NCBI RefSeq assembly: GCF_027596085.1
Contig: NC_072451.1
Location: forward strand, 1,484,877 to 1,548,876
DNA from: Anoplopoma fimbria
Taxonomy: Eukaryota > Chordata > Actinopteri > Perciformes > Anoplopomatidae
Direction: 5' to 3'
DNA: 64,000 bases
In this document: positions 1-14,229 of the stretch, one piece after another
How the letters are laid out: the number at the start of each line of letters is the position of its first letter
Numbering within the stretch: position 1 is the stretch's first letter
Program-made: the position numbers and the translations under genes
The notes under the pieces: model-generated
Seen by the model: the letters and a program-made list of their open reading frames with translations, nothing else
The model's database searches: none
Told to the model about the DNA's origin: nothing

Positions 1-1426
1 CGGTTAAGCTCTTCCAGAGTGCTATTAAGAATGTTGGCAAATTCTCTGATCTGATGAATATTAAATACCTTAAGTGGATTCCACGGAGACATTTGTGACA
101 TTAATGGCTGCGCTGCCTCGAGCTCTTTTGTGACTGAGGACTTTTTAAAAGAAAAGTATGCTTAAAGAGTTGACAGTGGGGGAGAAAGAACATTAAAAAC
201 AGTCTTTTTAAAGTAAAGACAGTAAACAGTAAAGCTGGGTGTCGAAGTTAAATCTGTAACACGTTTCAAAAACTACGTGGTGCCAAAAGTTGGCACTGAA
301 TGCCTCGTCAGTTTTCCAACTTTGTTTATTTATTCTTCGATTAAATAGTTTGGCTATCCCTAGAAATGCATTTTTGCCGTCATTTTATTCACTTTAATTG
401 TTCATGCTTGTGTTTTACACAAAATTAAACATTTAAAAAAGAACTGGCCTCATCCACCAATATCTTCCTAAGTTTATTCTTAGATTTGTTCTTGAGAAAA
501 GTCCCAAGAAAACTTAATATAGGAATAAAAATGTGCTATTGAGTGTGTGTAGATTCTGCTCTTACTTAAGAACAAATCCCAAATAAGAAAACAACTGCGT
601 AGGTGGGTTTTAAGAAGAAATTTGGTATTAATATTGTTAGAGAATGCGGCTAATTGAATGTGAAAGAAAAAAAGATGTTGATAATATAGATTTAATACAG
701 TTTCATCTTGACGCGAGAACTTAAATACAATTCTGTATTCTTAGACGTGTCGATTACAAAATGAGAACTCAATATATGAAACTTTATAACATAATGATCG
801 CACAGAGAGAACCGTTAAGAATAAGTGCCCAGTTCTGGTAAAAGTCTGAAACGTGAAAATGGTTTCCAGATTGTTTTTAAGATTGGAAAACACTGTGGCT
901 TCACAGGGCAGCTGTTTGGTATGAGTGTCAAAGATTGTATGTGGTCGATACTCCTTCTACTTGTAATTACATCCCAGGGGTGCTGCTAGAAAAAAAACAA
1001 AAACGTTTAAAAACTTCCTCGTACAAAGAAATCTTAAAATCACAAACTTTGCTCATGAAAGCCGTACTGTATTTTATATTGCCTTTATGCTAATATACCA
1101 CTATAGTGTGTGCTTACTGTATTATCACTGTAATACAACTAGTCTAATAAACTGCTTTTTAATGGTAAGATATGAGTTTTTTACTGCATGAATGACCTCT
1201 AAATGATCATCTTTTATACCTTGTATGTTTTTATCTTTGTAAAATACATTCCATAGTTGAATAATGCATGACTTATTACTTTAGATTTCCTCTGAGGGAC
1301 ATGTGAAGAAAAGCCCACACTGAGGGTCATCGGATGGACAGTCAGTCTGGCACCAAAATAAGAGAGGCTGACATCATCAGACATGGTCAATACTGGGTGG
1401 GGATGGCCCTCAGACCGTCCCTGACT

Positions 1427-1576
1427 ACACACACACACACACACACACATGACATAAATACACACACACACACACACACACGACACAAAATTGAACTCAA
1501 ACATACTAACAATACATACATTCCTGATTTCATCATTTGGAAGCTGCTGAACTGGTCTCCCCCCTAATCTCCCACT

Positions 1577-1667
<91 letters not shown>
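1427..1667. repeat. (CA)n followed by (GT)n microsatellites
   Basis: (AC)n at 1427-1449 and 1460-1481, then after about 97 bp a long (GT)n at 1579-1667. Opposite repeat polarity on the same strand makes an imperfect inverted arrangement. Confidence 0.97.
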
Positions 1668-4600
1668 CGCTAGAGTTTCCACACTAATCACTCCCGTTGT
1701 TCAGGCCAATACTTCCCAGAGTCCCTTGGGACTTTGCCTTTGCCCTGCGTCTGCGGCCTAGTGAGCCACATTACTCAGAAATGGAAAGCATTCAGATAAA
1801 GTTACAATTCCCCCAAAATGAGAGTTCTTTTCTATTTTCTGTGAAAACCATCAGTATCGGTAATTCAGACATTTTGGTTTTGGCCGGTGTTAAGTAAAGT
1901 GCTTTTGTTCAATGCATCTTCCATTATAATGATGGGATAATAGATTTGTCTGCAGTTGTTGCTGCCAATTTAAAAAGAAAAAAAAGCACTTTAGAAACAA
2001 TTTCTTGGGATTAAATGAAAGTTTTGTGAACATTTAGACTGCTGTTGATCATCCATACTACTTTAGCCATGTTGAGCATGAATCAGCACCATGTCTTTAC
2101 TAATCTTCATGAAAAGATTCTACATTCATATGCTAAATCGCTAGGCAACGGGACAAGATTTTGGCAATGAAATCTTTCTAATTTCCTTTTGTAGTCCCAG
2201 CAATATTGACCAATCACGTTAGAGCAGGTTTTGGTTGCATGCAGGTTTACAGTGTCGTCTGACAATGGTTTAGCTTTTTATTGGCTAACAGAAGCTTGTA
2301 AACTGGCTACCTGTGAAACAAAACCTTAGTAAACGTCGTGTCAAGTTGCCAATCGGACTGTTTACAATTGACCAGCGCACGGAAGAGGAAGTCTTGGCCT
2401 GGATATCTGCTGGCTGCACTGAAACACCAGAAATATAGACCCCTGCCTCCAGAGGCCACAGACAGCCAATGGGCTCCGAGATTGTCTGTTTAGGACACTT
2501 TGTCCTCAAATGCAGATTTAATTGTCAAAAGGGCTTTAGAACAAAAACTGTCTTGTTTTTTCATTGCCTGCTAAACTTTTCCATATAATTAAAATACATT
2601 TGAAACAGATTAAATGCATTGTGGGAGGCCCCTTTACGAACTCTGTGGCCCATTGCATTCATTCATTTGACAATTTAATTAAGAACAACACCTATGCTGT
2701 ATCACACCAGCGTGCAGAAACTGAGGTCCAACCTCTCCTAAACCAAAGAAACAATAAAACTGTTGTGGGTAGTAAAGAGTAAGGCAAAAGTGTAAAGGCA
2801 CTTAAAAGACTGTATGAACTTTTGGCTAAATATTAAGGAAAACCCGGTTAGACTGAGGATATTTTCCCTGGACTGTAAATGTTTGAATACTGAACATCAC
2901 TGCAATAATAACAGTATAATCTTGGATTACTGTACATGTTTATTCAGCTCACATCAGACTCTTAATTTGGCTTCTGATTAGGACTCAGAGGGAGGCATTA
3001 TTTAGTGTGATCACAGCAGGGCGGCTGCTATTAAAATGTTTGTAGTATCCAGCTTGAATAACCATTAAAAAAATATGAGAGATAATCCTCGTCATTAATA
3101 TTAAGACATTAATAATGCACTCAAAGGGAAATTCTGCTCCAGCTGTTGGCATATAGACATTTTTTATGATATTTTCCTTAATTTGGGCCTCGTTGCTCTC
3201 ATGACAATCAGAAAATCAATCATCAATGTTTGATGAATCTATTTGAATGTTACCGTTATGAATGTAACTGCTTTGAGGCTCGAGGATTATTCATAGTTTG
3301 TTGTATCAATAAGAAAAGTAATTTGTCTTAACAAAGAGGAAACACCAATAACATGGTTCACCGGCTTATGGCCTCGAAAAGACGGGAAAACGTATTACAA
3401 AATGAATAAATTAATTTCCAGGCTGTTAATAGTGTTTGTTCAAATGTGATGGTCTTGACTGCTTTGACTGACTGCATATCTGATGTTTACTCATGAGAAT
3501 GTGTCTAATTACAGTGTTTATTTGGTTTGATTTGGACTTTTTCTAAATGTTAAGCATTTTTTAGGATTTGTGAAGACGGACTGAAAGACTTGGTAGCAGT
3601 TCACATTTTCAAGTAAATGGTCAAATTCATATTTTACAGTTTTTCTACACAAGAAAAATGGTAAAACTATTATTTCTAACCACCCACATCTATAAAGTGC
3701 TGAATATTGCGATTAAGAGCCTACTCTATATAATGAGTTTAATTTACAGGACCTCTGTGGATTCTAACAGGGTCAAGCCCGCCTTGTTTTCAAAGTTATT
3801 TAAAACAACTCCCACTTTACGGTATAAATTAACAAGCCCTTACAGATTTGGAAACAATATAATAATCAAAACAGCGATTTTGGTTTTGTGCCCAGTCTGC
3901 TGTATTTAAAGCCAACATACAGTTATTGTGCTTGGGTTTTCATCCCTCTCTAAAAGCTGAATATGCAAAAAGGTAACTTAAATTAAAAAAATCAAACTGA
4001 CTGAGCCGTTGCGTAACTGTATGATGATTCCTGTTCTTCCAAAAAGGCATATGAAGCCGAGTGGAAATAAAGTCTTCACCCTCCTGCTCTCGTTCCAAAA
4101 AAACCCCCCACTGAGCCGTCCTCTCCCACATCCATAAAGGATTCCCCGTGGGGCACAACATATCTCTCTACTGTAGCTCTTGGCCTTGATCCAGGGATTA
4201 GGAGTGGAAGAGGACTGGCCTGTCTCCCCTCATATACACCATAACTGATTCCACCATATAGGAGCAGATGGCGGCTGACAGATCCAAACTTTAACAGCAG
4301 CCATCTCACGCTCCGCACTCGTATATAATCATTTGTATACGACACGTTGATTAAACGACGGTGTCAGCCATTTTAAATTATTCTTAATGGATCTCTGGCT
4401 GGCAAAAACAGCAGGTGTGAGCAGCGCTGATAGAATCCACCGGGTTCATTTCAGGAGCTTCGTATTCTGCCGATTACAGCTAACTGTAAAACCACAAGAT
4501 AGAGAACTGCAAATGTGAAAGTTGGAGCTCTTGTTTCTGGCTGCTGACACAAACTTTTGGATGCTTGATGTGGGAATAGAGAAGAATGCTCCTTGCAGCT

Positions 4601-7600
4601 GAAAAATAAGAGTGTACGTCATTTTAAAGTGTGTATAGTTATGTAGACAGGGATGTCATGATACCAGAAATAGAATAAGCGTAACAAATACCAAAGAAAT
4701 TCAAAGATTCTCGATACTTATTTGAAACCACAGTAAAAAAAGTTAAATAAATCCCATGTACTTTAACATACACTCCTTCATTAACATTTGCATATTGGTA
4801 TTTGTTGGAAGTTAAACATGTCATCTCTCTCTATTATCTGTTTTACTGTTTTTACTGTATTTATACAAATTTCTTGCCAAAAATGTAATTTTATAAGATA
4901 ACAGTTGAATGTATCGTGATAATATTAGAATTGACCTTCTCCAAATTCTCATTTTAGAGCATGAATGCATCTTAATATCAATCAATGCATAACATAACAT
5001 ACCGTTAACTTTAGCTCCGTGCATTACTTTGCTTACAAGCTGCTAAAAGCTAACGTTATCTAGCTCTTATCCTGCTGATTTCAACAGGGATTTGTTGTTC
5101 ACAATGTAGCATTATCAGCAGCCATAGTGAGCTTACTGCGTCCCAAACGTATTTAATATCGTCAGGGTGACGGGACCAGGTTAGTCTCGATCCCTGAGTT
5201 ACTGTAGAAACGCTTTCACAGTTTTGGCATTGAGATGGTATCAAAGTTTTGGTTGCGATATAGTGAAGATGCCTTTTGTGACTTGTTTTGTGTATATTCT
5301 GTGTGTAAGGAGAAGACAGGGTGCAAACACAATGTGACACAGCGTTTGGTAAGGTGTCAGAAGGGTTACAACAGCAAGGGTTTGCACCGGGACCCCTTCA
5401 CTTTCTCCTCTGGCCACGCCTACAGAAGCTTAAACCATACTCTTTAGACCCAGATCTCAGATTTCAACTTTTAACTTATTTATTCATTTTCAATTAGATT
5501 GAAACTTATCCGTCTTGTGTTTTCTCAGGTGAAAAAGTTCTAGCACGTCTGAGTTATGTAAATGTCTTTAACTGGAGGCAAAACATGGTGGCGGCCGCTC
5601 AAAATTCTGTCCCCGTTATAGTCACCATGCTTTGGATCAGCATTCAGCCTGGCAGTCGTGATGACCCTCAAGCAGGGATGTTCCCCAAGCTGTAGTAAGA
5701 CATCCTGTTCTGCTCAGCGAGTGGTGAGAACACACATCCATGTTCCGCATAGCCGTGAAAGCCAACATCTTGTCTTGTCTGGTCTATTCGCACATTACGA
5801 GCCAGAAAGCAGAGCAGCTGAGGCGCAGAAAGATGTGACCGAGCTCGATTTTTTTTTTTTCTTTCTTTTTCTCAAGTCTTTAACGGTTGTGAAGAGTGGA
5901 AAAGTCACAGCTGTGACTTCTTCCAACTCCAGGTTAGTCTGGCAGAAAATAGCAGGCAGCGAAGAACAAGCAAACCACTTTTCCACAAAGCTTTCCAGCT
6001 GAATAGTTCACTTCATGTACTTGGCTTTATAAATTGAATTTGTCAGACTTTGAGTCACACAGAAAATGAAAACAAATCTTTATCTTTTAGTTTTGAACTC
6101 AGATAGAGAACACTTTCAAAATGAGAACAATGTGGAAGTTGATTCTGTGGATTTAACAAGATCTTGCACGTCAACATCAGCTGATCCGGTTCTACAGGAA
6201 ATTATCCATTACGGTTACGTAATAACGTGTTAATCATCAATCAAGGCAGACAACTTTTGATGTGAAAAACAGAGGAGATAAAGAGATCCGGAAACGCGTG
6301 GGATTACAGGAACATGGGAACGTGAGTGAACTAAACACAGATGATGTCTGTTGGTAAGTGGATTATGGGGGATATAGAGTGAGACTTCATTTCAATTGAT
6401 CCCATTCCACAATGTGGCACCTACTGGTTCTCCATAAAATGTTTAATCCAGCAAAATGATATTTAAGCTTGCTGAAGCTTTTCAGTCTTTTAAACTCTCC
6501 GTCTTTGTACTTGCAAACTGCATGTGTGTTTTGGATACTCTGGTGTTTGTGGCTCTAGTTTGGTGTTTGTATGCGTTTGGTCCCCAGATGGGGCTCCTTG
6601 TCGGAAGTCTCAGGGGCCACTGAATAGACAGGAATGTTGGATAAGCTACGTGTTTACTCAACACGGAAAGAAAGAGGGGCGTTTTTGAAATAATTACAAA
6701 GGGAAAAGCAATGGAGCAAGTCCAAGTAGTGTTACTATTTTATGTGCTAGACCTAACCCCACTATGTATTCATGCTCTTTAGGACTTTAGATCATTTGGT
6801 TGATAACACATGTGTTTGGTAATTTGTACCATTTAAGGAATTTATAAACTGTAAAGAAAGAGCTCTTAAAAAATGTTTCTTTTGGGGCCTCTTGGCGAAA
6901 AATGGAACAAGTAAAAAAAAACAACCATTTGATATATTATCACCAAAGAAAGGTAGATTAAATGCTAAGCGGTTGGCAAACGAGTGCCTATTTACACCTA
7001 ACAGACGTGGAGCAACATTAGCAATGTTTTTGGTCAAATGCTGAATACAAGTACAATATTCACTCCTTTTAGCTCAGTTTTGGTCTCCCCCGACTCATGC
7101 AGAATATACCTGACTCTTTCGCTGTTGAATGCATCGCTGTTCAGCACCTAATTGCTTACTTTGTCTGCAGTTAGGTAGCACCAGTATGTTAGAGCTTGTT
7201 TGCTCAAAAACAGCTGTGCCTGTTGTGGCCGGACACAAGTTTGTACGGCAGGAAATTTAGAAAGACATTGAGCTAAAAGTGAATAAAACTCCAATTTACT
7301 GACAATTGTCACGACGAGCAACCCCTTACACTTCACAAACAGAGGTTGATATTTAATATAGGATATATTGATCAGTCCAGATGGCTTCCAACACAAATGC
7401 ATGTTTTCATCATCACAAACTGACACACAGCTGGTAGCGTTTCCGAACACTAGTACTGGTCGGTTTACAGGTCATAGGGCTAATTATAATGAAGTTGCCA
7501 TGTGTACTCGGACAAAAGGTTACAAATAGTATGGGGGGGGGTTCCCAACAGGGGGCCCACGGTCTCATTTTTGCTCCCGGGGCCACCTTTCTGGTTACTC

Positions 7601-7661
7601 CAACTTGTTTCGACGACCTGCGACAGAAATCCCCTCAGAATCTTACACAAGGTACAAGCTT

Positions 7662-7808
<147 letters not shown>

Positions 7809-10800
7809 CTTTGACATGTCACTCCCACTCCTCTCCATTTCCAGAAAATACACACGTCCACCTGAACAGAAAACGCCAACAGACACAAAAGCGACTGCAT
7901 CGAAACATAGCACAGATGCACACTATTACACAACAAGTGCACACAGCATACATGAAGTGCAAATGCATGCACATGAGCGTGCACACACACACACACGCTA
8001 CCTTATCAGCATGTGAAAAGCTGGAAGGCAACTGCTGTCTGTTTGTTTGTCTGCGTCGCCGTTTCTGGTGTGTTTGTGAGAAAACACGGCCGCGTTCACT
8101 CCCTCCGAGGCCTTTTATTCCCCCGGTGGAGATGAAATGTAATGGAGCCGATTCAATAAGAGAGCGCTGCCTCCTCGGGAAAGGCGGAGAATCTAATCAC
8201 GCCAAATCCCTCAGAGCTTTCCCCCCTGCATTCGCCGCTGCCTTGCAGTTGGGAAGGGAAATAAAACAATGGTGGCTAATTCACTTCGGTTCTCTGCACA
8301 CTCGCGCTCACACACAACAGGGATGGAGGGTGGTAAAGCAAATGTTCGGAGGCTAATGAAGCTCTTCAATAACACGCTGAATGCTTCCACAATATGTTTT
8401 AAGTAAATTCAGCTTATTAATTTACAGCAACTGGCAAATAAACACAGTGTTAGAGCTGAGCAAACACTTCATAGGGTATTTAGGAAAAAATAACATGGTG
8501 ACAAATGTTACCAGATGCCAACGCTACAGTAGACTCTGGGACCCCGGTGAGAAATACTTTTTTTTAAGCTGTAATGCTGGGAAAACATTGGGTTAGATAA
8601 AAAAAAAAACACGAAGCTTTGGACATTATTTTGTTTGGCAGGTTGAGTAAGACCGCCAGTGTCCCAGCAGCAAGGTTATGCAATTTGGTTGCAAGCCAAA
8701 ACAGAAAAAAGAATGTTCCCAACCTGATACTACACCGTGCTGCCCACGCAACAAACCCGCAGTGTGCGAGTGTGAAAACATGTGCAACCACCAATTTACC
8801 ACCTGGTTAAAAAATGTAGCTTCAAATAAAAATAAAGTAGATCTAAGAGTCACATTTAATCCTGACAGTAAATGTTAGCGAGCAGGCTTGAAACCAAAGA
8901 GCTAAATGTTGTCTCAGGCTTGAAGCAGCAGACGGGTTGAGGATGCACTACTACTGGCCCCGCTCCTCAAAGCAAAGGAAACGACACAGCGTTCCCAGAA
9001 GGCTTCTGAAGCTCCTTCTGGCCTCTTGTTGTTTTTGTTGTTCAACCTCCGCGGTTAAATTGAAATGTCTGACATCGCTAGGTTCGAACAGGAAAAAAAA
9101 CCAGGCAATTAAAAATGAATTCCGATGGATATTTATGCAGCTGCATGTTGTGTTTTGTTTTTTCTTTCCTTCTCCCGTTTCCTCTCGTACTGCAGAGCAC
9201 CGCCGTGTTAAAGAAAGGCAATTGTGCGTTTTACGGCCCCGGGGGAATTGACAGAGGGGCGGTGGGATTCTGGTATTCTCATTTGGGCATTGAGGAGAAC
9301 TTTGGTCCCGTTGTGAGGAAGAGACAGAGCCCGGGGGTTGATGGATGCATTTCCTCATGGCAAGCACACGTTTGGATGACCTGCTTCAGGAAGATCATGA
9401 TGACTATGTTGATGATTATCATCAGTAGTGCCAGTGACAGTTAAAAACGCAGATTTTTTTCTCGTTTGCTGTGTCATATTTAAGTTTCACACTGTATCAT
9501 TCCCTCTCTGATGACTTTCCTTATCATTCACTGTGGGCTTTGAGTATATAGATACCTTATGATGTATACACTATTGCAGTTTGAAATGCATGTTTTCTTA
9601 AAAAAATATTGCCAAAACTACAACACGTCATTTTTGTCTGATCTTCTTCTTTCAAGGTCCTTGAAAAAAGTATGTTTGACAAACGCTTCCATCAAGGAAA
9701 GCAACCAAATTGGAGCTAATAATTGTGATATTTCAAGAGAAATAACCTTACCTTACGTGTCTCATGAAAACATTTCAGGGGTAAACTGTTAGCCCTAAAC
9801 AGATTGAGTTAAAAATAAAATTCTGGGCTCCTCCGTGCAACCGGGAAGCCAGGAAGGATTCAGCTGAGACAGGTAATCACGAATAAAAAAATACATCTGT
9901 GAAACGCAACTGCAGGCTACTAAATAAAGAGTAAAGAGGACAAGAGAGGTTGTAAAAATGTAAATAGCTTAATAGGCATAGCATGTGGAGCCTCATTTTC
10001 ATCTCAATAAAACTTCTAAAAATGTGTTTTTTCTTGTGTAACTGTGTTAAACTGCACAAAAGGCATTTTTGAGTTCTCTGTACTTCTTGCCATGATTTTG
10101 ATGTTTCCGTAGAGGTGCAGGATGTTGTATATTATACTGAAAAACAAGACCACAAAAAGTAAAATGTGAGCAAAAAAAAAACAGAAAGCTATGTGGATAA
10201 AGATTATTATGTAATGTAATGAAGCTTATGAATCTCTCTCAGTTTGATTCTGAGTCATGATCTTGTGACATTCACAACACGGCAGCTTCAACAAAAGGGC
10301 TTTACAAACACTCACAAAAAACTGTGATGTTTCCAGAGCCATATCCTAAATGATTTGAGCCATGAAATGCTGAATTAATGATCATTGGGCTCCTCTCTTA
10401 CAAACACAGATTGTTAAACGTTTCCCGATCCCAACAGTGGAGAGACAAATCCAGCAAACAAGCAACAACGTAATCTAAAACCGTTTGTTTTAACTTATCA
10501 CGGCACGCCTGTCATTTCAAAATAAAAGCGTTGGCGTGTAGGAACAAAATAACATTTTCCTTCACTCTCCGTTTCTATGGACATGTTATTGCTTTGATCC
10601 AATCTCCTCAGTGCTTAAGCTCTGATATCAGTCCGCGCTGCCATTCGAATCCCATAATAACAAACACTCCCTCCTGTGCCTGGCATGGCGGGGTCCAATT
10701 CACTTCCTGTTCAGTTGGGGGCAGACAGGAAACGCGCTTCCTGCTTCTCTTGGGAGGTATATTTTGCTTACGATTGGGGATCTGGGAAGGCAACATAATA

Positions 10801-11503
10801 TCTTGAAGGAGTGTACGTCCCTGGCACCAACGCTGCTGGAATCAAAGCCTCCTGAAAAGAGCCAGCGTTTCAAGTCTAGGGCATCATGGTTAGAAACAGA
10901 ATGAGGAGTAACATTTAAATATAACGGCTGTGTCAATAATCACATGCTCAACGTTATTTATCCAAGTAAAGTTGGTGCTCTAAAAAGCCCGTAAGGCTAC
11001 CAAAGTCAAACGCAAGGAAGACCTGTTGCTTAAATTAATTGAAAAGACCAATATTAGTTGAGCTTAATCTCTCTGTGGTCTCACAAAAATGAAAAGCAAT
11101 AAAGAGTAATGTCTCCAAAGCCCGGTGGAAGCAGACAAAAGCCTGGGGTGCAATGAACTACTGGAAGTTGTGCAGTCATGGTTATCCCTGTTAGGGCTGC
11201 AAATACTGCAGACTTACTGTAATTGACTAATGTATATTCTTAGTTTTTTTCCAAACTGATGAATCATTTTAGCTCTAAATGTATAGAAATAGCAAAAAGG
11301 CCGTTCGCAGGCTCGCAGAAAAAGTTAAATGATGAAAAAACACCAGACAAGTCAGATAATCCTCACATTTGAGAAGCTGGAACTAGCAAATACTTTAAAT
11401 TCTCCTGATGAATGACTTTAAATTATTAAACAACTGTAAAAAGCGCTCCATTGAAATGATTTCAGCGCTAATCCGTTAGCTTGCTGTTGTTGCTGTGGTC
11501 TTT

Positions 11504-11586
11504 GGGGGGGGGGGGGGGGGGCAGCTTTCCTACAAAACTTCAAAGAGTCGTAAAACAATATCTCGTAGTACTGGGGGGGGGGGGGG
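11504..11586 (+). repeat. Two poly-G runs
   Basis: Eighteen G at 11504-11521 and fourteen G at 11573-11586, 51 bp apart. They could form G-quadruplex on the plus strand; the transcript has the C-rich strand. Confidence 0.9.
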
Positions 11587-12249
11587 TATAAAATTGCTTG
11601 TGTGGTGAATGAGTGAACTATTAACTTTAATATAACAATGATTGGAGTCTAAATCATGAGTGAATTCCCTTACCTAATTAAATAACTCTCCATATCTGTT
11701 GTGCATCTGCATAACTCCACACAGGACCACATCAGGGATTTAATAAAAAAAAAAAAAACACACCATGACAACAGCAGCACGATGAATTATGAATCAATAC
11801 GAGCAGCAGCGCTCTTGAAGTACACACACAGGCTGCCGAGGCCATCTGGGGATGTGTGAAACCCACGACTAAGACAAACCCATTCATTCAGCCGCGGATG
11901 TTCTCGCCTGCACTGCCCGTGTTCCTGCCTCGCTGCAGGCTTTCCTCGATTGGCTTCAAGTTCCCACCAAATCCATCTTAAGGGCTACGAAATCTCTGCG
12001 TTCATTGATCGAGGGAGGATTAGAAAAAGCACAGAGCTGCAGTGCTGAGAAACTGCTGCTGCTGCTGCTGTAGGAAAGATGCAGGCGTTTGGAACATTCT
12101 GGCTTTTTATTTGGCTGAACGTCACTGCAGTGGACTTTGCTTTGGGTTATTATAAAGATGGTAATGCTTCCACTTGGCTGGCTGTTTATGAATGCAAAGT
12201 AGATGCACAGAGAAAAAGGGATCTCCAGGTCAGGCTGGAGTGATCATCT

Positions 12250-12567
12250 GGACCGCTTTCAAATCCTGTTTTAAGACACATTTTTAGCAACTTGCCTTTT
12301 TGCCTGACAATTAATTTTTTGATATTTCTCTGTCGTGTAACCACTCGATTTTAAGTTTATTAAGCACCTACCTTATGGTTCTAAATGATCAATCTGTAAA
12401 TGTATTTCATATGGTATTTTAATTGTGTGCTTGCATTTTTTATGTCTTTATTTCTTGAGATTTTGTAATTGGATTGACCTGCAGCCTATGGAAAGCACTT
12501 TGTACTCCGAGTTTGAAAAGTGCTATACAAATAAAAGTATTATTACTATTATTATTATTATTATTAT
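12250..12567 (+). mobile_element. 3' end of a non-LTR element (L2-like tail)
   Basis: GGAAAGCACTTTGTACTCCG followed by TTTGAAAAGTGCTATACAAA and TAAAAGTATTATTACTATTA ends in an (ATT)n tail at 12540-12567. This hairpin-plus-short-tandem-tail arrangement is typical of L2-clade LINEs and the SINEs that share their tails in fish. Upstream sequence to about 12250 (CTGTTTTAAGACACATTTTT) is probably part of it. No reverse transcriptase frame remains. Confidence 0.65.
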
Positions 12568-13178
12568 CTCAAAATGAGCTGTCAATCATGAACAAAGAAG
12601 GTAATTCAGAAAATGCAGGGAAACAGCGAACATGCAACAAAGTGGAAAGCTGGAAACGAGGTGAAATCAACAAGAGAACGGAGGACGGGAAGACAGAGAG
12701 GTAGAAAGGTCAAGGGAGGCAGAAAGAGAGACGGATATTCAAAGGTTCCCATTCACCCGCTGCCTCTCCTGAGTAATACCCCCCAGAGAATGGCGCCCCG
12801 TGTCGAGCAGTCGGCGAGCTGACATTTACCGCCTGCCTTCTGTTGCTGTGATTATGTTTTCTCCTCCAGGTGTGATAGCCAGCTCGCCGTCTCTGCGCAA
12901 TAACGCCGCCTCAGAGTTACGAGAATTGGGAACGCGAGGCAGAATCAGGCCCCGGTCAGACCTTTAACTGACATACCAAGACTGGGTGGTGCTTTAGAAT
13001 CGGGAGGCAAAAAGGTTGCTGAACCATGAATGTCACCCCGTCACCTGGTTTCTACGGTAACGGCTTCTGGGCCTGATTGTGACTCCATTAAGATTCATTA
13101 CTGTTACCAGGTTATTCATTTTGTTTTTCAGAGAGGAAATTGAAAGAGAGCTCTTTAGATGCATTAATCCACCCCTAC

Positions 13179-13454
13179 CTGTCTGCAGACGGAGGCCGCT
13201 CGTTGCGGGCCTTGCTGACTTGGGTGTAGAGGGTGTCGGAGTGCTGGTGGTGTGGATGGAGGTGGGGGTATTCGTCCCGGGGGCTGTGGGGCCGGCTGTG
13301 CCCGCTGTCCACGGAGATGTTCAGCGGGTTGATGCCTGCGTAGGGGTGCTCCTCCTCGGAGGCCCTCTCCGGTGTGTGGCTTATGTCCAGGATCTCGGCG
13401 TAGTCCCGCTCCCTGGCCTGGCGCTCCCTCAGCTCTCTGGTCTTAGCCTGGATC
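13179..13454 (-). CDS. pard3: pard3 exon: coiled-coil start and His/Pro-rich segment
   Basis: This 276-nt, phase 2/2 exon has acceptor cttcaccatcag and donor GACAG|gtaggg. It opens with IQAKTRELRERQARERDYAE, near-identical to mammalian PARD3 and predicted to be a charged coiled coil. The middle (ISHTPERASEEEHPYAGIN) is diverged. It then carries SRPHSPRDE and a His-rich EYPHLHPHHQHSDTLY, ending with the conserved TQVSKARNERPPSAD. The last codon is split. Mammals continue with the block STPSNHDRIQRLRQEF, which I could not find anywhere in 1-13178. This is therefore the last exon visible here. The antisense strand also has a 175-codon open frame over this exon, a shadow of GC-rich coding sequence. 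Confidence 0.96.
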
Positions 13455-14165
13455 CTGATGGTGAAGATTGTAGCAGACATGTTGGTACCAGGTTTTTTTC
13501 TGGCTCAAAAGACATTGGTGGCTCAGAAAAAGGACTATTCTGTGCAGATCCGGGCTGCTTCCAGAAGAAAAACAAAAACGGTTCCGTATGTGGCTATTCA
13601 GTATGATTCTAATGGATACTGCCATGCAAAATATATCCATTCCTCAAAGTACAGTCGTGCATTGTACAGATACGTTGAATGTCGTCGTTTTTGCACTATG
13701 GAGTAAATCTACCGAAGTTTCCGAAGATAAACTGGTTATTTTTGTTCATTGGCAGAACAAAACTAAATATGTACTGTAGGAGAAATGTATGACAGCCAGT
13801 GGAATGCTTTTGAATGATAGTTAAGACTGCTCCGTGGGAACCTACTGGTTCCCAGTTTGTCAGGTAAACCCTTTGTGTTGCTGAAGCCTTGTATTCATAC
13901 ACTGCAGGAGACGCCGTAAATCTCTGGTGTCACGTTAACAAAACACCAGACGACTGATTGTTTATTGTGCCTTTTTCAACTTTCCATTACAGAAGAGATA
14001 TAAGATGTTGAGCCTATTATTTATGCTTTTTTTTCTTCTCCCCCCTACTGAATAATACCATAAACAATACATAATAGTCTGTCGCCCCCACAACATCTCA
14101 TACGAGGAAAGCACTTTGTACTCACAGAGTGCTGCTAATGTATAGCCACCACGCTTTTCTCTTTC

Positions 14166-14167
14166 TG

Positions 14168-14227
<60 letters not shown>
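14166..14227. repeat. Compound (TC)n(CA)n microsatellite
   Basis: A short (TC)n at 14166-14179 runs into (CA)n at 14180-14227. Confidence 0.97.

Positions 14228-14229
<2 letters not shown>

Noticed and set aside
13079..13606. 175-codon plus-strand frame
   Set aside because: Antisense shadow of the pard3 exon at 13179-13454.
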